From: Hexactinellida sp. DTS-2022
Lineage: Eukaryota > Porifera > Hexactinellida
Length of the DNA stretch: 64,000 nt
Direction of reading: 5' to 3'
NCBI GenBank assembly: GCA_028753945.1
Contig: JAPNXP010000008.1
Span: forward strand, 4,216,001-4,280,000
In this document: in pieces, positions 40,626-50,789 of the stretch
How the letters are laid out: each line of letters begins with the position of its first letter
Numbering within the stretch: the stretch's first letter is position 1
Position numbers and translations under genes: made by a program
Notes under the pieces: model-generated
Told to the model about the DNA's origin: nothing
The model's input: the letters and a program-made list of their open reading frames with translations, nothing else
Databases searched by the model: none

Positions 40626-42797
40626 ATGGCTACTGTTAGTTCAGTTTCCAAGCAGTTCCGGCGAATGCAGCAGGCCGCTAACGAGAACATAGGACTGCGC
40701 AACAAAACAGACGAGCTGCACAACGATATCGAGACCCTCGGGAACAGTGTCGATGGGATAAAGAAGGCTTTCCAGATGACGTCATCAAAGGTTCCCTCCC
40801 TCTACCAAGGCAGTGGGGCTACTCACGAGAAGCGACGTAACAAACTTCCGATTGTGGCGCTCGCTAACAGCATGCAGGAGTGCGCCACTCGCATTCACGG
40901 CGAGTTTGATGAGATCGAGAGAATCTACCCTCAGACGAAAGGCTCAGTTCTCTCAAAGACACTCGACATGTGTTCTAACGTGCAACACACCCTCGCGACC
41001 AACCAAGCAGACTACGAATTGGGGCTCGAAATACAGGTAATGATTCGTATTATAATTCGCAATATACTTTGATCTTATAGCAGGTATAGCTATATAATAA
41101 CTCGGTCTTTGTATCTTCCTTGCAAGCACTGATTCTCAAAACTCCATTGTTTCGTAAATGTGTAATTATTGTTCTGTGAATCTCTTCACGCGCCACTCTG
41201 TTATTACCCACACAGGCATCTGTAGGCATCGGCTTCCCTCAACTGGCATGCTACAAATGACCAATGTATTGTATTATGAACACAAACTAGTGTCCAATCA
41301 AAGGAGATTAGTTAATACAAGTGCTCTTCACTTTTGAGTTTCAGGTATTAACTATTCAATTCGCAGGTAGTGAAACCGTGTAACGATCTGCTTGAGAGAG
41401 ATGTGCACTTACTCGAGAAGTCCCGAAAGAAATTGCGAAACTCTCGCTTAGACATGGATGCCGCGCGCAACAAGATGATGTCAATGGAGAAAATACAATT
41501 GCAGAACCCATCGCCCGCCAATCAAAGCAAGTTGGACGCAGCTACATTTGAGTTCGACGAGTCCTGCACTAAGTTCGAACAGACACAGGACGAATATGCG
41601 TGCACTCTCCTCATATTCCTCAGCAAGCAGACCGAGCACGCAGGCCTGTACAGATGCATGATGGAGAGACAGCTGGAGTACCACCGCAAGTGCTTAGAGA
41701 GCATCGAGAGCGTCATGCCCTGTCTCAACAAGAACATCGACAACTTCCCAATCCGCCCCGTTTTCGGGACTCCCCTTGAGGAGCACCTGAGGGTCACAAA
41801 CAGGAAGATATCCGTGGTGCTAGACGAGTGCGTTACGTACCTGCGCACGTACAACTTCCTGGACACAGAGGGGCTCCTCAGGAAGACGGGGGGCACGGCT
41901 AAGACGAAGCACCTTAAGGCGTCCCTCGACGCAGGTGTGGGCACCTGCTCCTACTTCTGCACCCACCAGGCGGACCCACACACGATCGCCTCGCTGCTCA
42001 AGATGTACCTGCGGGAGCTGCCAGAGCCGCTGCTGACGTATGACTTCTTCGACGAATGGATGAAGGCCGCGCAGGTGGATAAGCCGCAGGAGAGACAGCA
42101 GGCACTGTTCAATGTGCTGGACCAGCTCCCGCCCGCTAACTTCTCCAACTTCAGATTCCTAGTTGAGTTCCTGTGCGAGCTGAAGGCTTTCTCTGAGCAG
42201 AACAAGATGACTGCCTCTAACATCGCTATTGTGGTTGCGCCTAACATCCTGTGGCCGGCGGGCGGCGAGAGCGGCGCAAACGCGACGCACACGAGTCTCG
42301 CCTCTCGCATCGTGGAGAGCTTCATTGAGAACTTCAAGCAGTACTTCAGCGCTTCCAACTGGACAGTGGCCAGCCCCGATACGCCGGATTCCAACAACTC
42401 CTTGTACGCGGAAGTTAAGAAAGTGCGGCCCGTTAAGAGCCCGCTCTCCTCCCCTGTAATGGCAGCGCTCTCTCACTCGAACGGAGATTCTCACAGCGAA
42501 GAGCTCATCTCCATAGAGCCCTCTTCCGTCTACAAACCTCCTATTGTTATCAAACCGAAAGTTAAGACTAAGCCAGACAGGACAGCTCCCTCCAACCCTC
42601 AGGCCTACAGGGCCCCCTCCCCCCCACAGGCCCAGCTGTACCCCGCATTCTCCAGCAACACCCCTGGGGTCCCTGTGCCCCTTCCTCGCAGCTCCAGCTC
42701 TAGCTCAGGGAAGCCAACCCCGAACCGAGCGCCCCCTTCCAGCCCGAATCAAAACCAAGTGTTCACGTCTAAACTCCATAGTAAATATGTAGTTTGA
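40626..42797 (+). CDS. BAR-RhoGAP protein, ARHGAP17/ARHGAP44/SH3BP1 type (2 exons)
   Basis: Exons 40626-41036 and 41367-42797 give 613 aa. The BAR domain fills about residues 1-260, starting KQFRRMQQAANENIGLRNKT as in RICH proteins, and bends or senses membranes. The RhoGAP domain (about 270-455) opens with FGTPLEEHLRV and has the arginine finger Arg309 in EGLLRKTGG, plus LRELPEPLLTYDFF and NKMTASNIAIVVAPNILW; it stimulates GTP hydrolysis on Rac/Cdc42. The tail is Pro-rich (RAPSPPQAQLYPAF, VPVPLPRSSS), suited to SH3 partners. The C-terminus HSKYVV could be a weak PDZ ligand. One ancestor of the vertebrate trio is likely. Confidence 0.9.
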
Positions 42798-43342
42798 TAT
42801 TTTCATTTGAAGCTTTTAGTTTTAATAATGCTACTCGCATTATCCCTGTTCCAGCCCTGAGTGAGTGTACACATTTTGCTCTTAGCTTCTTAATTACGGA
42901 ATTAACCAAGTTGTACATAATTATCATTGTTGTCAGCTGGGAATTGTATTTGGTATAATGATTTAAGTTTTTACATTTCAATCGTTTTACTCATTTGTAG
43001 ATTGTCTTTATTACATTGGATATTCAATGCTATATATTATATTATGTTGAGGTATCCGTTACTGTTCATCTGGGGCCATTTCTATCCAGTTAAACCATAC
43101 TTTTGGGTATAGCTAGTATCTAAATAATAAGGCCTTTTGGACAGTTCCTTACGTGACAGGAATGACTACAGTAAGCCTTAGTCATAGTAGGCTATGCCTT
43201 TGCTTTATACTTGCGATTCACCAGATTATACATCGAAAAATAACTCATTAAGTAGAAACAAACCACTTTAATTAAATATATTTTATATCCCCATCCTCTA
43301 ATTGCTGGTCCCATAAGTTGACAACGTCGCAGGTATTGTAGA
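42798..43342. other. Intergenic region, 545 bp
   Basis: AT-rich, no gene or repeat family seen. A short inverted motif GACAGGAATGACTACAGTAA / TTAGTCATAGTAGGC near 43155-43195 may be chance. Confidence 0.35.
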
Positions 43343-44770
43343 ATGGCGAGTGGGGTCGATGAGAGCCCAGCTGTAACAGAAGTGGACTATGTAGCTGTAC
43401 TGAATGGAAATATTAAGAGTAAAAAACAAAACTTATCCGATCAATTTGTTCGGATTCGTAAGATCCTGGATGAAAAGGAATCTGCTATCAGAAACCAGAT
43501 AGACAGAATACACAAAGAAAAGCAGGAGGAAATTGGGAACCTTCAAGAGATGAGATCTCACTCAATCGCACTGAAGAAAATTATGGACAAGAAACCCAAT
43601 GCAATTCAATTGGGAAATATTAACGACTCTATTAGAGAGCTTGACGATCAGCTGTCCGCTCTACCCGCTATTGAAGATAAATGGGATTTAGACAATATCG
43701 AAAATATGTTGGTTAATATAAATGCACAAAAATTACCCGTTGATACACCTAATGATGCGAATAAAATAACCGCAGAATTCGAGGTTCTTGCTAGCATTGC
43801 CAAAGGCAGCGAGTCTAGCCTAGGCCAGCTGTCGAAACAGCTGGGAGGAATGGTAGCGGACGAAGATACGGGCCGGCTGTACATAGCAGATAGGGGCAAC
43901 GACTGTATCCAGGTGTTCGGTAGAGACGGAGCGTTTCTGTTCACTATTTCCCACGAACTGATGGTGTCACCAAGCAGTATTAGCATCTCTGGGAAACACG
44001 TATATGCCTGCAATAGAAAGCTTGGCGAGTGTCATATAAAAAGTAAAAAAAATCAAGCAAATCAATGCTTTTGCCGAACAGACAGTTTGCAGTGCAAATT
44101 TTATAATCAATATTTACTTAAATTCTCTAAGAAAGACGGACAGATAATCGGCTTCACAAATATAAACTCGAGTTTCGGTTTATTATCCGCTAACAACAGC
44201 TCTCTCTACCTATATTCCTACGGGTATCAAACGGAGTTTACATCCGGAAAAAATGAGATTACTCTGAGCACTAGCACGAGTGTACTTGAGACTATAGTGA
44301 GGTACGATGAGATATTCCAGAAGGAGGATACCCTGTCTCTCTCCAATCAAGCATTTCCCAGTACTACTGGCTGTCTAAACTGCGCCGAGGAAGTAACTCC
44401 AGTTGTTGCAATGCAAGCTTTCGAAGACGAGGTACATATCCTATATCGGAATGCTATTGTAAAGTCCTACAACTTAAGGACTCGTTTGCAGAGGGAGATT
44501 AACTTGCAAAACCTAACTGCTATCCCTAGGAAAATACCCTACTTATGCTGGGACGGCAAAGCCAATGGAAAGCTGATTCTCACCGACTCTAAGAATAATA
44601 TCCTAATCGTTATATCCCAGCTGGGGAGACTGTGTAGCGAGATGGAGGTAAGGGACAGTAACAAAGAGCTGGTATCACCTGTAGCCATATCAAGGGGTGC
44701 GCACGGGTACAATATAATATCCGAAAGTGGGGAGAATAATTGGATTTTACACGGACTTAAGTTAGCTTAA
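43343..44770 (+). CDS. Coiled-coil plus NHL-type beta-propeller protein (TRIM-like without RING)
   Basis: Single exon, 475 aa. Residues about 25-110 form a coiled coil (KKQNLSDQFVRIRKILDEKE, IRNQIDRIHKEKQEEIGNLQ). From about 155 on there are NHL-like blades: LGGMVADEDTGRLYIADRGN, DCIQVFGRDGAFLFTI, then weaker blades (YLLKFSKKDGQIIGFTNINS, SNNKELVSPVAISR). TRIM2/3/71 proteins combine RING, B-box, coiled coil and NHL; here RING and B-box are missing, so ubiquitin ligase activity is not expected. It may bind RNA or protein through the propeller. A shorter relative lies at 54653-55495. Confidence 0.7.
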   Translation: MASGVDESPAVTEVDYVAVLNGNIKSKKQNLSDQFVRIRKILDEKESAIRNQIDRIHKEKQEEIGNLQEMRSHSIALKKIMDKKPNAIQLGNINDSIRELDDQLSALPAIEDKWDLDNIENMLVNINAQKLPVDTPNDANKITAEFEVLASIAKGSESSLGQLSKQLGGMVADEDTGRLYIADRGNDCIQVFGRDGAFLFTISHELMVSPSSISISGKHVYACNRKLGECHIKSKKNQANQCFCRTDSLQCKFYNQYLLKFSKKDGQIIGFTNINSSFGLLSANNSSLYLYSYGYQTEFTSGKNEITLSTSTSVLETIVRYDEIFQKEDTLSLSNQAFPSTTGCLNCAEEVTPVVAMQAFEDEVHILYRNAIVKSYNLRTRLQREINLQNLTAIPRKIPYLCWDGKANGKLILTDSKNNILIVISQLGRLCSEMEVRDSNKELVSPVAISRGAHGYNIISESGENNWILHGLKLA

Positions 44771-45143
44771 AGAGACTCCAAATAATTGTTCGTAGAATTT
44801 CATTTTATTCGATAACTAGTATTCCATTGGAATAGTTGATTTGTAGTATCTTTCTTTTTATTTTATATGTGTGCTTTGGGATTTAACCAGTTACATTTTC
44901 CTTAGAATATTCATTTTATAATTCCCCAACTTATACCAATTCTTGGGTATACAATTCGCTATGTGCTGTAATTCATGCTAAAATGCTTACAATACTACTT
45001 ACGTACTATATAGCAATATAACCTATATAAGAAGACTAATAATAAAAGTAATTTAATCATTTATTATTTAATAAATCGACAGATACAATTTAGTAAGAAA
45101 TATTGTGTATATTCGCTATTATAGAATTATTAAGTGTGCAATG
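44771..45143. other. Convergent intergenic region, 373 bp
   Basis: AT-rich 3' regions of the propeller gene (+) and SOD2 (-). No feature seen. Confidence 0.4.
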
Positions 45144-46696
45144 CTATTTCGCCTGGAGTAGCCTCTCGGATACGTTGCTCCAGTTAACCACATTCCATAT
45201 GGCTTTAAGGTAGTCAGGACGTACGTTCTTATACTGCAGATAATAAGCATGTTCCCACACATCAATTCCTAGCAGAGGGACGAGTCCTAGAGAATAGAAA
45301 GCTCCTTAATAAGATCTCTTTAAAGCACAGGTTTTCATAGAAATGTATGTATGTGTACCTGTCATGGCTTGTAGAGGGTCCTGGTTGGCACATCTTGCTA
45401 TTACCAACCTCTTCTGGTCTGGGTTATATCCCTACACAGTAGCACTCAATACATTCGTGGTTTAACTTGTTTTCAATTTAGAAATTGCAGTTACAAACCA
45501 ATATATACACTCCACTTATTGGGTTAACATTTCACTAACAGGATTTACTGAAAGAAATACAAATAATCTAGGTTAAATGGGTCAAACTATGACCCAAAAG
45601 TGACCCAATTAAAGCAATTGTATCCACTAAAACTAATTGAAATAAGTATGTATCTGCCAAAGCATCAGAACACCGTCCCAGGAGAGAAAGTGTTAGTTTG
45701 CAATGAGTGTATAGCACGGGCTCTGGCTGTAGACAGAATAACTGTATACAGAATCCTAGCCATGCTACTACAGTTCAGCAACCGTTTGTTAAGAGTTTGA
45801 TTTGAATACAAAGCTTATTGGATGGCAATAATGTATAGAATGCACTCACCAACCAAGCCCATCCAGATCCCTGTACTCCTGTAGCCGCAGCGGTTAACTT
45901 AGATTTAAATTCTGCGAAAGAACCAAACTCCGTATTCATAGCTTCTTGCAGCTCTCCTTTGAGATACAAGCACTTAAAATAAATACAATATACAACGTTA
46001 ATACGAACACCAGGGGACCGTCGCAAATCTATTAACCGGAATCACTTGCATGTATTTATATAAGCTATGATAATTAACTGTGTATACTCCTTAATTGATA
46101 TTTCGCTGTATCCGTGTCCCTATTAATTAACAAAGCATTCAGCATACCCTGTGGCTCTCCTCCCCCAGCAGGCGACAGGTTGGTCCAGAAAATAGAGTGG
46201 TTGATGTGACCGCCTCCGTTGAACTTGATAGCGCCCTCTAGTGATACCATGCTAGATATGTCCCCTATAGACAGTAATAATATTGCTGTTAACATTACAG
46301 TAGAACCTCGTTAGTAGGAACACCAGTGGACCGTCAAAATGTGTTCACCTTATCCGGAATTAGAATTATTAACTAATATCATTTGTATTGAAAAGGCTTT
46401 GAAGGGGACTGAATGTACGTGTTAACCGTAAATTCGTATTATCAATGTTCGTGATAACGAGGCTCTATTGTATAAGATATAATCTAACCCGAGTCGACTG
46501 CGGTCTTCAGTTTCTGCTCTGCCGCGTTGAGGTTAGTGACGTAGGTAGCGTGGTGCTTGCCGTGGTGTATCCGCATTATGTCCGCGCTGATGTGCGGCTC
46601 CAGAGCCTCGTAGGGGTAGGGCAGGGGAGGGAGGGTGTGTTTGGCTCGTAAGAGGGCAGCTAGCGGTCTTATTGGAAGCGTCCGTAACCCAAGCAT
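45144..46696 (-). CDS. SOD2: Mitochondrial manganese superoxide dismutase (5 exons)
   Basis: Exons on the minus strand are 46489-46696, 46148-46264, 45850-45956, 45359-45431 and 45144-45286; phases agree and the product is 215 aa. It converts superoxide to peroxide in the matrix. A presequence [18 protein letters not shown] precedes the mature start [18 protein letters not shown]. Metal ligands are His44 in MRIHHGKHH, the His of [11 protein letters not shown], and the Asp and His of [23 protein letters not shown] and NVVNW are also typical. Intron 1 holds a complete TIR element and intron 2 a piece of one; intron 4 is 72 bp. Every expected segment is present, so the gene looks functional. Confidence 0.94.
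45995..46030. repeat. TIR-element fragment in SOD2 intron 2
   Basis: TTAATACGAACACCAGGGGA then CCGTC and TTAACCGG match the interior and left arm of the element at 52813-52974. Confidence 0.5.
46298..46470. mobile_element. TIR element (MITE) in SOD2 intron 1
   Basis: The ends CAGTAGAACCTCGTTAGTAG and TAACGAGGCTCTATTG are inverted copies with TA on both sides. Interior words ACACCAGTGGACCGTC, GTGTTCACCTTATCCGGAAT and TATCATTTGTATTGAAA are shared with 52813-52974. Confidence 0.78.
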
Positions 46697-46910
46697 TATA
46701 GCTATCTATTGGATAAACCTTTAAACTTCAGAACTTTGATTTGATTAGATAATAATGAGATCAGCTGATAATTAAATAGAAGAGAAATAATTAATAATAT
46801 GAGAATTTGTAGTTTAATTAATAGAGTATGAGCCGTCCCGTTAATTATAGCTCGATGACGTAATATCCGAGAATCAGCACAGAACTAATCTAGCTAACGG
46901 ACAGAGCAAT

Positions 46911-48266
46911 TCACTGATTGTACTTTCCCTTTGTCTTACTCAGGAGTCCGTACGGGTCCACTGCTTTCTGCACCGCCCCCGGAAAGCTCTTTATAACATT
47001 AACCACGTCACAGTCCCACAGCTCTCCGGTTATATTCTCAGCGCTAACCCACTCCAGCACTTCCTTGCACTCATCCTCGCCTGTCCCGAGCCGCGAGTTG
47101 TTCCTGCTGCTGTTCTCTGCGTAGCAGAATGTGGTCTGTAGGATGCACGAGTTGGAGTAGGACGAGTCTGAGGTGTCCTCGAACATCCCTGGTCCGCCGG
47201 AGCTCTCCAGCAAGCTGCTGTCCAGGGAGGGAGACTCGTAGGAGAGAGACCGATTCGGATCCACACTAACGGAGCGCGTGCGGCTCCTACGCAACAGGGG
47301 TGTGTGATTGGAATGGCTACGCGCCGACCAGTCTGGGCTCCTGCTCATGCTGCTGCTGCTGCTGCGACTCATTATGCGGCGCATTCGCTTGGTTATGTTG
47401 TAGGGAGAGCTGAGTCGGTTGTGGCTGTACTTGCTGCGCAGCCAATGAGGGTCCCCTCGAGACCCCACGGTGTACCCGCGAGGGTTCATTTTGTGACGAC
47501 ACGACGTGATGACCGACTGGAATAAGCTGAATGTCATGTACTCCGAGTTGAAGAGGGGAGAGCTGGAGAAGGCTACTTCGAACAGGGCGATTAAGCCGTC
47601 TAGCAGTTTGGACATCTGTAGGTAGTTTGCCACCCAGAGGAGCTGGAAATATGAATCAATGGACCCTCTCCATCTGCCGGCGCACACGAGCTTATCGGCT
47701 ATGTTTCCCTTGTACACGTAGCGCAGCGCTTCCTCGAACATCTCCGGGTGCTCCAGGGAAATGTCGACTTCTCTCTTTGCGCTCTCCGAATAGCCGGGGC
47801 AGAACATGGCGCTGAAGTATGAGCTCTCCTTGCTCAGGTAGGAGCGGTGGCAGTAGAATCGCCGGGGCTGCTCCTTAACGGAGAGCAGGCAGTCCGAGAG
47901 GAAGGGGTTGTTGAAGAGGATCGGACGTAGGGAAGCGAGCTGGTCAGGATTGGGTGCTAGAGAGAGTCCGTTTATCTCTGGGAGAGATAAGCTAATGCCT
48001 ACAGGGGATATCTGCATTGAGAATGTCCTGTCTGACTCTCTCTCATTCGAGCTGATGAGCTCGCTGCTGTGCGGTGCGACGAGAGGGGAGTCGTTGAGGG
48101 TTATGTTCAGTTTGGAATACTTTCCTAGCTCGCGCATGCTCTCGTGGAACAGTCTCAGATGATGGATGGCGTTAGCCGCCAGCAGGTAGGAGGGGGTCGA
48201 GTCCGTTGAATTAGAGGGTCTGGAGACTGTGAACTCCTTAGGGAGAGCATCAGAGTTATCAGACAT
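46911..48266 (-). CDS. BTB/POZ-domain protein
   Basis: Single exon, 451 aa. The BTB fold covers about residues 118-225: LRPILFNNPFLSDCLLSV, FYCHRSYLSKESSYFSAMF, the acidic strand, MFEEALRYVYKGNI and LLWVANYLQMSKLLDGLI. BTB domains dimerise and often recruit CUL3. After it come an Arg/Ser-rich region (MRRIMSRSSSSSMSRSPDW, RRSRTRSVSVDP) and an acidic, Ser-rich stretch, with no Kelch or zinc-finger repeats. The C-terminal block CKEVLEWVSAENITGELWDC is BACK-like in tone but not clearly a BACK domain. I cannot assign a named orthologue. Confidence 0.8.
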   Translation of the reverse strand: MSDNSDALPKEFTVSRPSNSTDSTPSYLLAANAIHHLRLFHESMRELGKYSKLNITLNDSPLVAPHSSELISSNERESDRTFSMQISPVGISLSLPEINGLSLAPNPDQLASLRPILFNNPFLSDCLLSVKEQPRRFYCHRSYLSKESSYFSAMFCPGYSESAKREVDISLEHPEMFEEALRYVYKGNIADKLVCAGRWRGSIDSYFQLLWVANYLQMSKLLDGLIALFEVAFSSSPLFNSEYMTFSLFQSVITSCRHKMNPRGYTVGSRGDPHWLRSKYSHNRLSSPYNITKRMRRIMSRSSSSSMSRSPDWSARSHSNHTPLLRRSRTRSVSVDPNRSLSYESPSLDSSLLESSGGPGMFEDTSDSSYSNSCILQTTFCYAENSSRNNSRLGTGEDECKEVLEWVSAENITGELWDCDVVNVIKSFPGAVQKAVDPYGLLSKTKGKYNQ

Positions 48267-48897
48267 CCTTATAAGGAATATATTATCTAGCTAACTAGTA
48301 TAAATGGTATACGTTCTTATTCTAATAGACTCAAACAAAATAAAATTCATAATATAAATTCATTTTCATAATTTCATTTAGGACCGACCATTGAAAGTTT
48401 TCTTATAATATTCCTACCATTTGTATTTAAATTTTTCATTATTTATATGGTTTCTTGCGCAGCAGGAGCTCATTAGTCATTAGCACCTACTCAGTGAGAG
48501 CTCCCGTCCTAATCCACTATCGTAGTCTGCATAGGCGTAGGCTCCGGTAGAGCTGGTGGGGACATGGCCCTACCAATAATGGTATTTTCTCCATATAAGC
48601 TAACATAAATATGCCAAGATGGCCCTACCAATCCTAACATCCAGCCTATAAGGGCCCTACTAATCTCCAAAACGAGTCTATGCCCCTGTAGTCGCAGGAA
48701 CTGTACCTTGGGGGCGAGATTACGCTGGAGCACCTCGGTAATTAGTAATTACGGACAAATATGTTGAGCTCTGAGATTATACAAGCTGAGTTGCTAATTC
48801 AATTCAATATTCAATTCAATTCAATTCCATACTCTAGAGATGCTAACAACAAGGCTAGTAGACCTCAGTTGTTACATTTATTTATTCAGTCCTTATA
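48267..48897. other. Intergenic region, 631 bp, with a possible decayed inverted-repeat element
   Basis: Between about 48518 and 48700 ends like GCATAGGCGTAGGCTC and GAGTCTATGCCCCTGTAG are rough inverse copies, and GGCCCTACCAAT occurs twice with GGGCCCTACTAAT once. It looks like an old TIR element. CAATTCAATTCAATT simple repeats lie at 48798-48823. No gene seen. Confidence 0.4.
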
Positions 48898-50033
48898 TCT
48901 TATATATTAAATCACAATGATTTGTTTTTTTGTTTGTTTGTTTGTTTGTTTGTTTGTTTGTTCAGAATTGATTGAGGAACTGGTAAGAGCTACGGACTTG
49001 AAATTTGGCAGGAGGGTGGGAAATAATGTTTCTAGGAACAAGTTCTAATATCTAAGAAAAATATTCATATATTCCCTCTCAAAAGGTGACAAAACTATCA
49101 GCTGTTAAGTAGGCATTAAAGAGAGCCTAACTGAGACTGCAATTTAATTGGCTGAAAAAATAAACACAAATAATTCTGGGTCACTACATTTGACCAATAA
49201 AATTTACCCTAAGTTAGTACTTTAATAGTCCCATTAATCGCATAAATAGTCTATTTAGTAAAGTTAAACTCAAACCTTTCATTCCACCTTATAAAATCTT
49301 CATTTCCAAACTTTTGATAAATTATTCAATTTGATTTCAGATTTGCTACTCATAAACCCGAAAAAAGATAGATTTGTCAGTTAGGAAAAAATTCCGTATC
49401 AATGACTTTTGTTGGCATGAATTAATGTATTTATTTACCGAGGATCATGAGCATATATTATTATGATTTAGTCTAAAAGTTTGAGCTGTTTACTTTCTTT
49501 CTGAAGTAACAAATTTGTCTAATCTAATTAAGGAATCAAATTGTTGTAAATACACGCGAGGGCCGAAGGCTCGAGAATAAGTTGTGATAACGCGCGTAAC
49601 GAAGCCGATCAGCTTAAATATACTGCACAGCTCAATAAGGTTGGGATCTGATACCTACATACTGTATAGTAGAATCTGCTAAAGGTTACTCTATACAACG
49701 GTCATTTGTACATAGGCTAGCGGTCAGCTATTATAATTCCTAAAAGATTTCCCGTAATATAATTAACTTGCGTATGAGGCTTTCGAACGTTACGTAACGC
49801 TTTGGAGGGGGGAGAAGGATTACGAATGTCACAGATCGTACTTTTTATTCCAAAATGGCAAAATCTTGACGTAAGGAAAGGGATGTATAATTTTCGTTAA
49901 ATTTCCGTTACATTCCACAGTATTTAAATACAACTGGCATAACATTTGAAAAGGTATTTGCCATGAATACAAGCGAGGGCCACAGGCCCGAGTGCAAGTT
50001 GTAAGAACGCGCGTAGCGCGGACGAGCAGCTTG
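48898..50033 (+). mobile_element. Helitron copy 3 with two 3' ends
   Basis: It starts TCTTATATATTAAATCACAA (preceded by A), followed by a longer GTTT run (TTTGTTTGTTTG...) and GGAACTGGTAAGAGCTACGG as in copies 1 and 2. A first, diverged 3' end lies at about 49551-49615 (GCGAGGGCCGAAGGCTCGAG ... AACGCGCGTAACG ... CAGCTTA). A second, well-kept 3' end lies at 49967-50033 (CGCGC-GTA-GCGCG, CAGCTTG). The 350 bp between them resemble the 3' part of copy 2. It has no coding frame. Confidence 0.75.
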
Positions 50034-50789
50034 TTATTAATAATTTTGCTATTAGCGATGCAAGATTAATCTTAGGTGTACAGTCTTCTTATTTATACGA
50101 TATGTATGTACGTATTGGTAATAAATTATACAAGGTGAAAAATAAACCAAGAATTCATTAGCGGTAACTATTTATAATGAAGCATATCCCTATAATAAAT
50201 ACATCACCAAATAGAGTAAACTGATAGAAAACTGATAGAAAAAAATTCCTGTATATACAGTGGATGCCGGTTATAAGCACATCGTCGGGAACTGCACTTA
50301 ATATAAGAGCCCTTCGGTCTCGGTCGCTTCGCGACGGATCACTCTCTCACAAAGGACAACGCGTGTTTTATCCGCAATATTGATTGGAAAATTACAATTC
50401 CATTGGGATTATATACGTATAGTAGTATGATTTAAAATGATATTTTACCATTTGTAATAAAGTAATTTCCATGCAACAATGTTGCGCTAAAATAAATGTT
50501 GCATGCAACGTTTTGCACCGTGTATGTTACCTTGTTGCATGCAACAAAGTTGCATTGTGTAATATGGTGGGCTTTAGGTGCTCGTATAGGAGCGACAGTG
50601 GCTCCAATAAGAGCATCTATTCTGCTTTATTTCTTACAACTTGACTTTATTTATACTTCTCGTGTACAATCAATTTTTATTTGTTTATGATAGCGATTCC
50701 AAACCCTTTATATCCGGACAAACAAACAAACAAACAACAATCGAGTTTTAATAATATAGATTTATATTAACATTGTTCATATAATTAGT
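50034..50789. other. Intergenic region, 756 bp
   Basis: At 50260-50300 CAGTGGATGCCGGTTATAAG starts a truncated pogo-like TIR sequence (TA before it) with no matching right end. At 50471-50560 the palindrome TTGCATGCAA occurs twice within related words (GTTGCATGCAACG, GTTGCATGCAACA), with ATGCAACAATGTTGC and AAAGTTGCAT nearby. The last 80 bp should be the tetraspanin promoter/UTR. Confidence 0.45.

Noticed and set aside
45600-45800. 66-codon plus-strand frame
   Set aside because: It lies in SOD2 intron 3 on the opposite strand and has no recognisable sequence.
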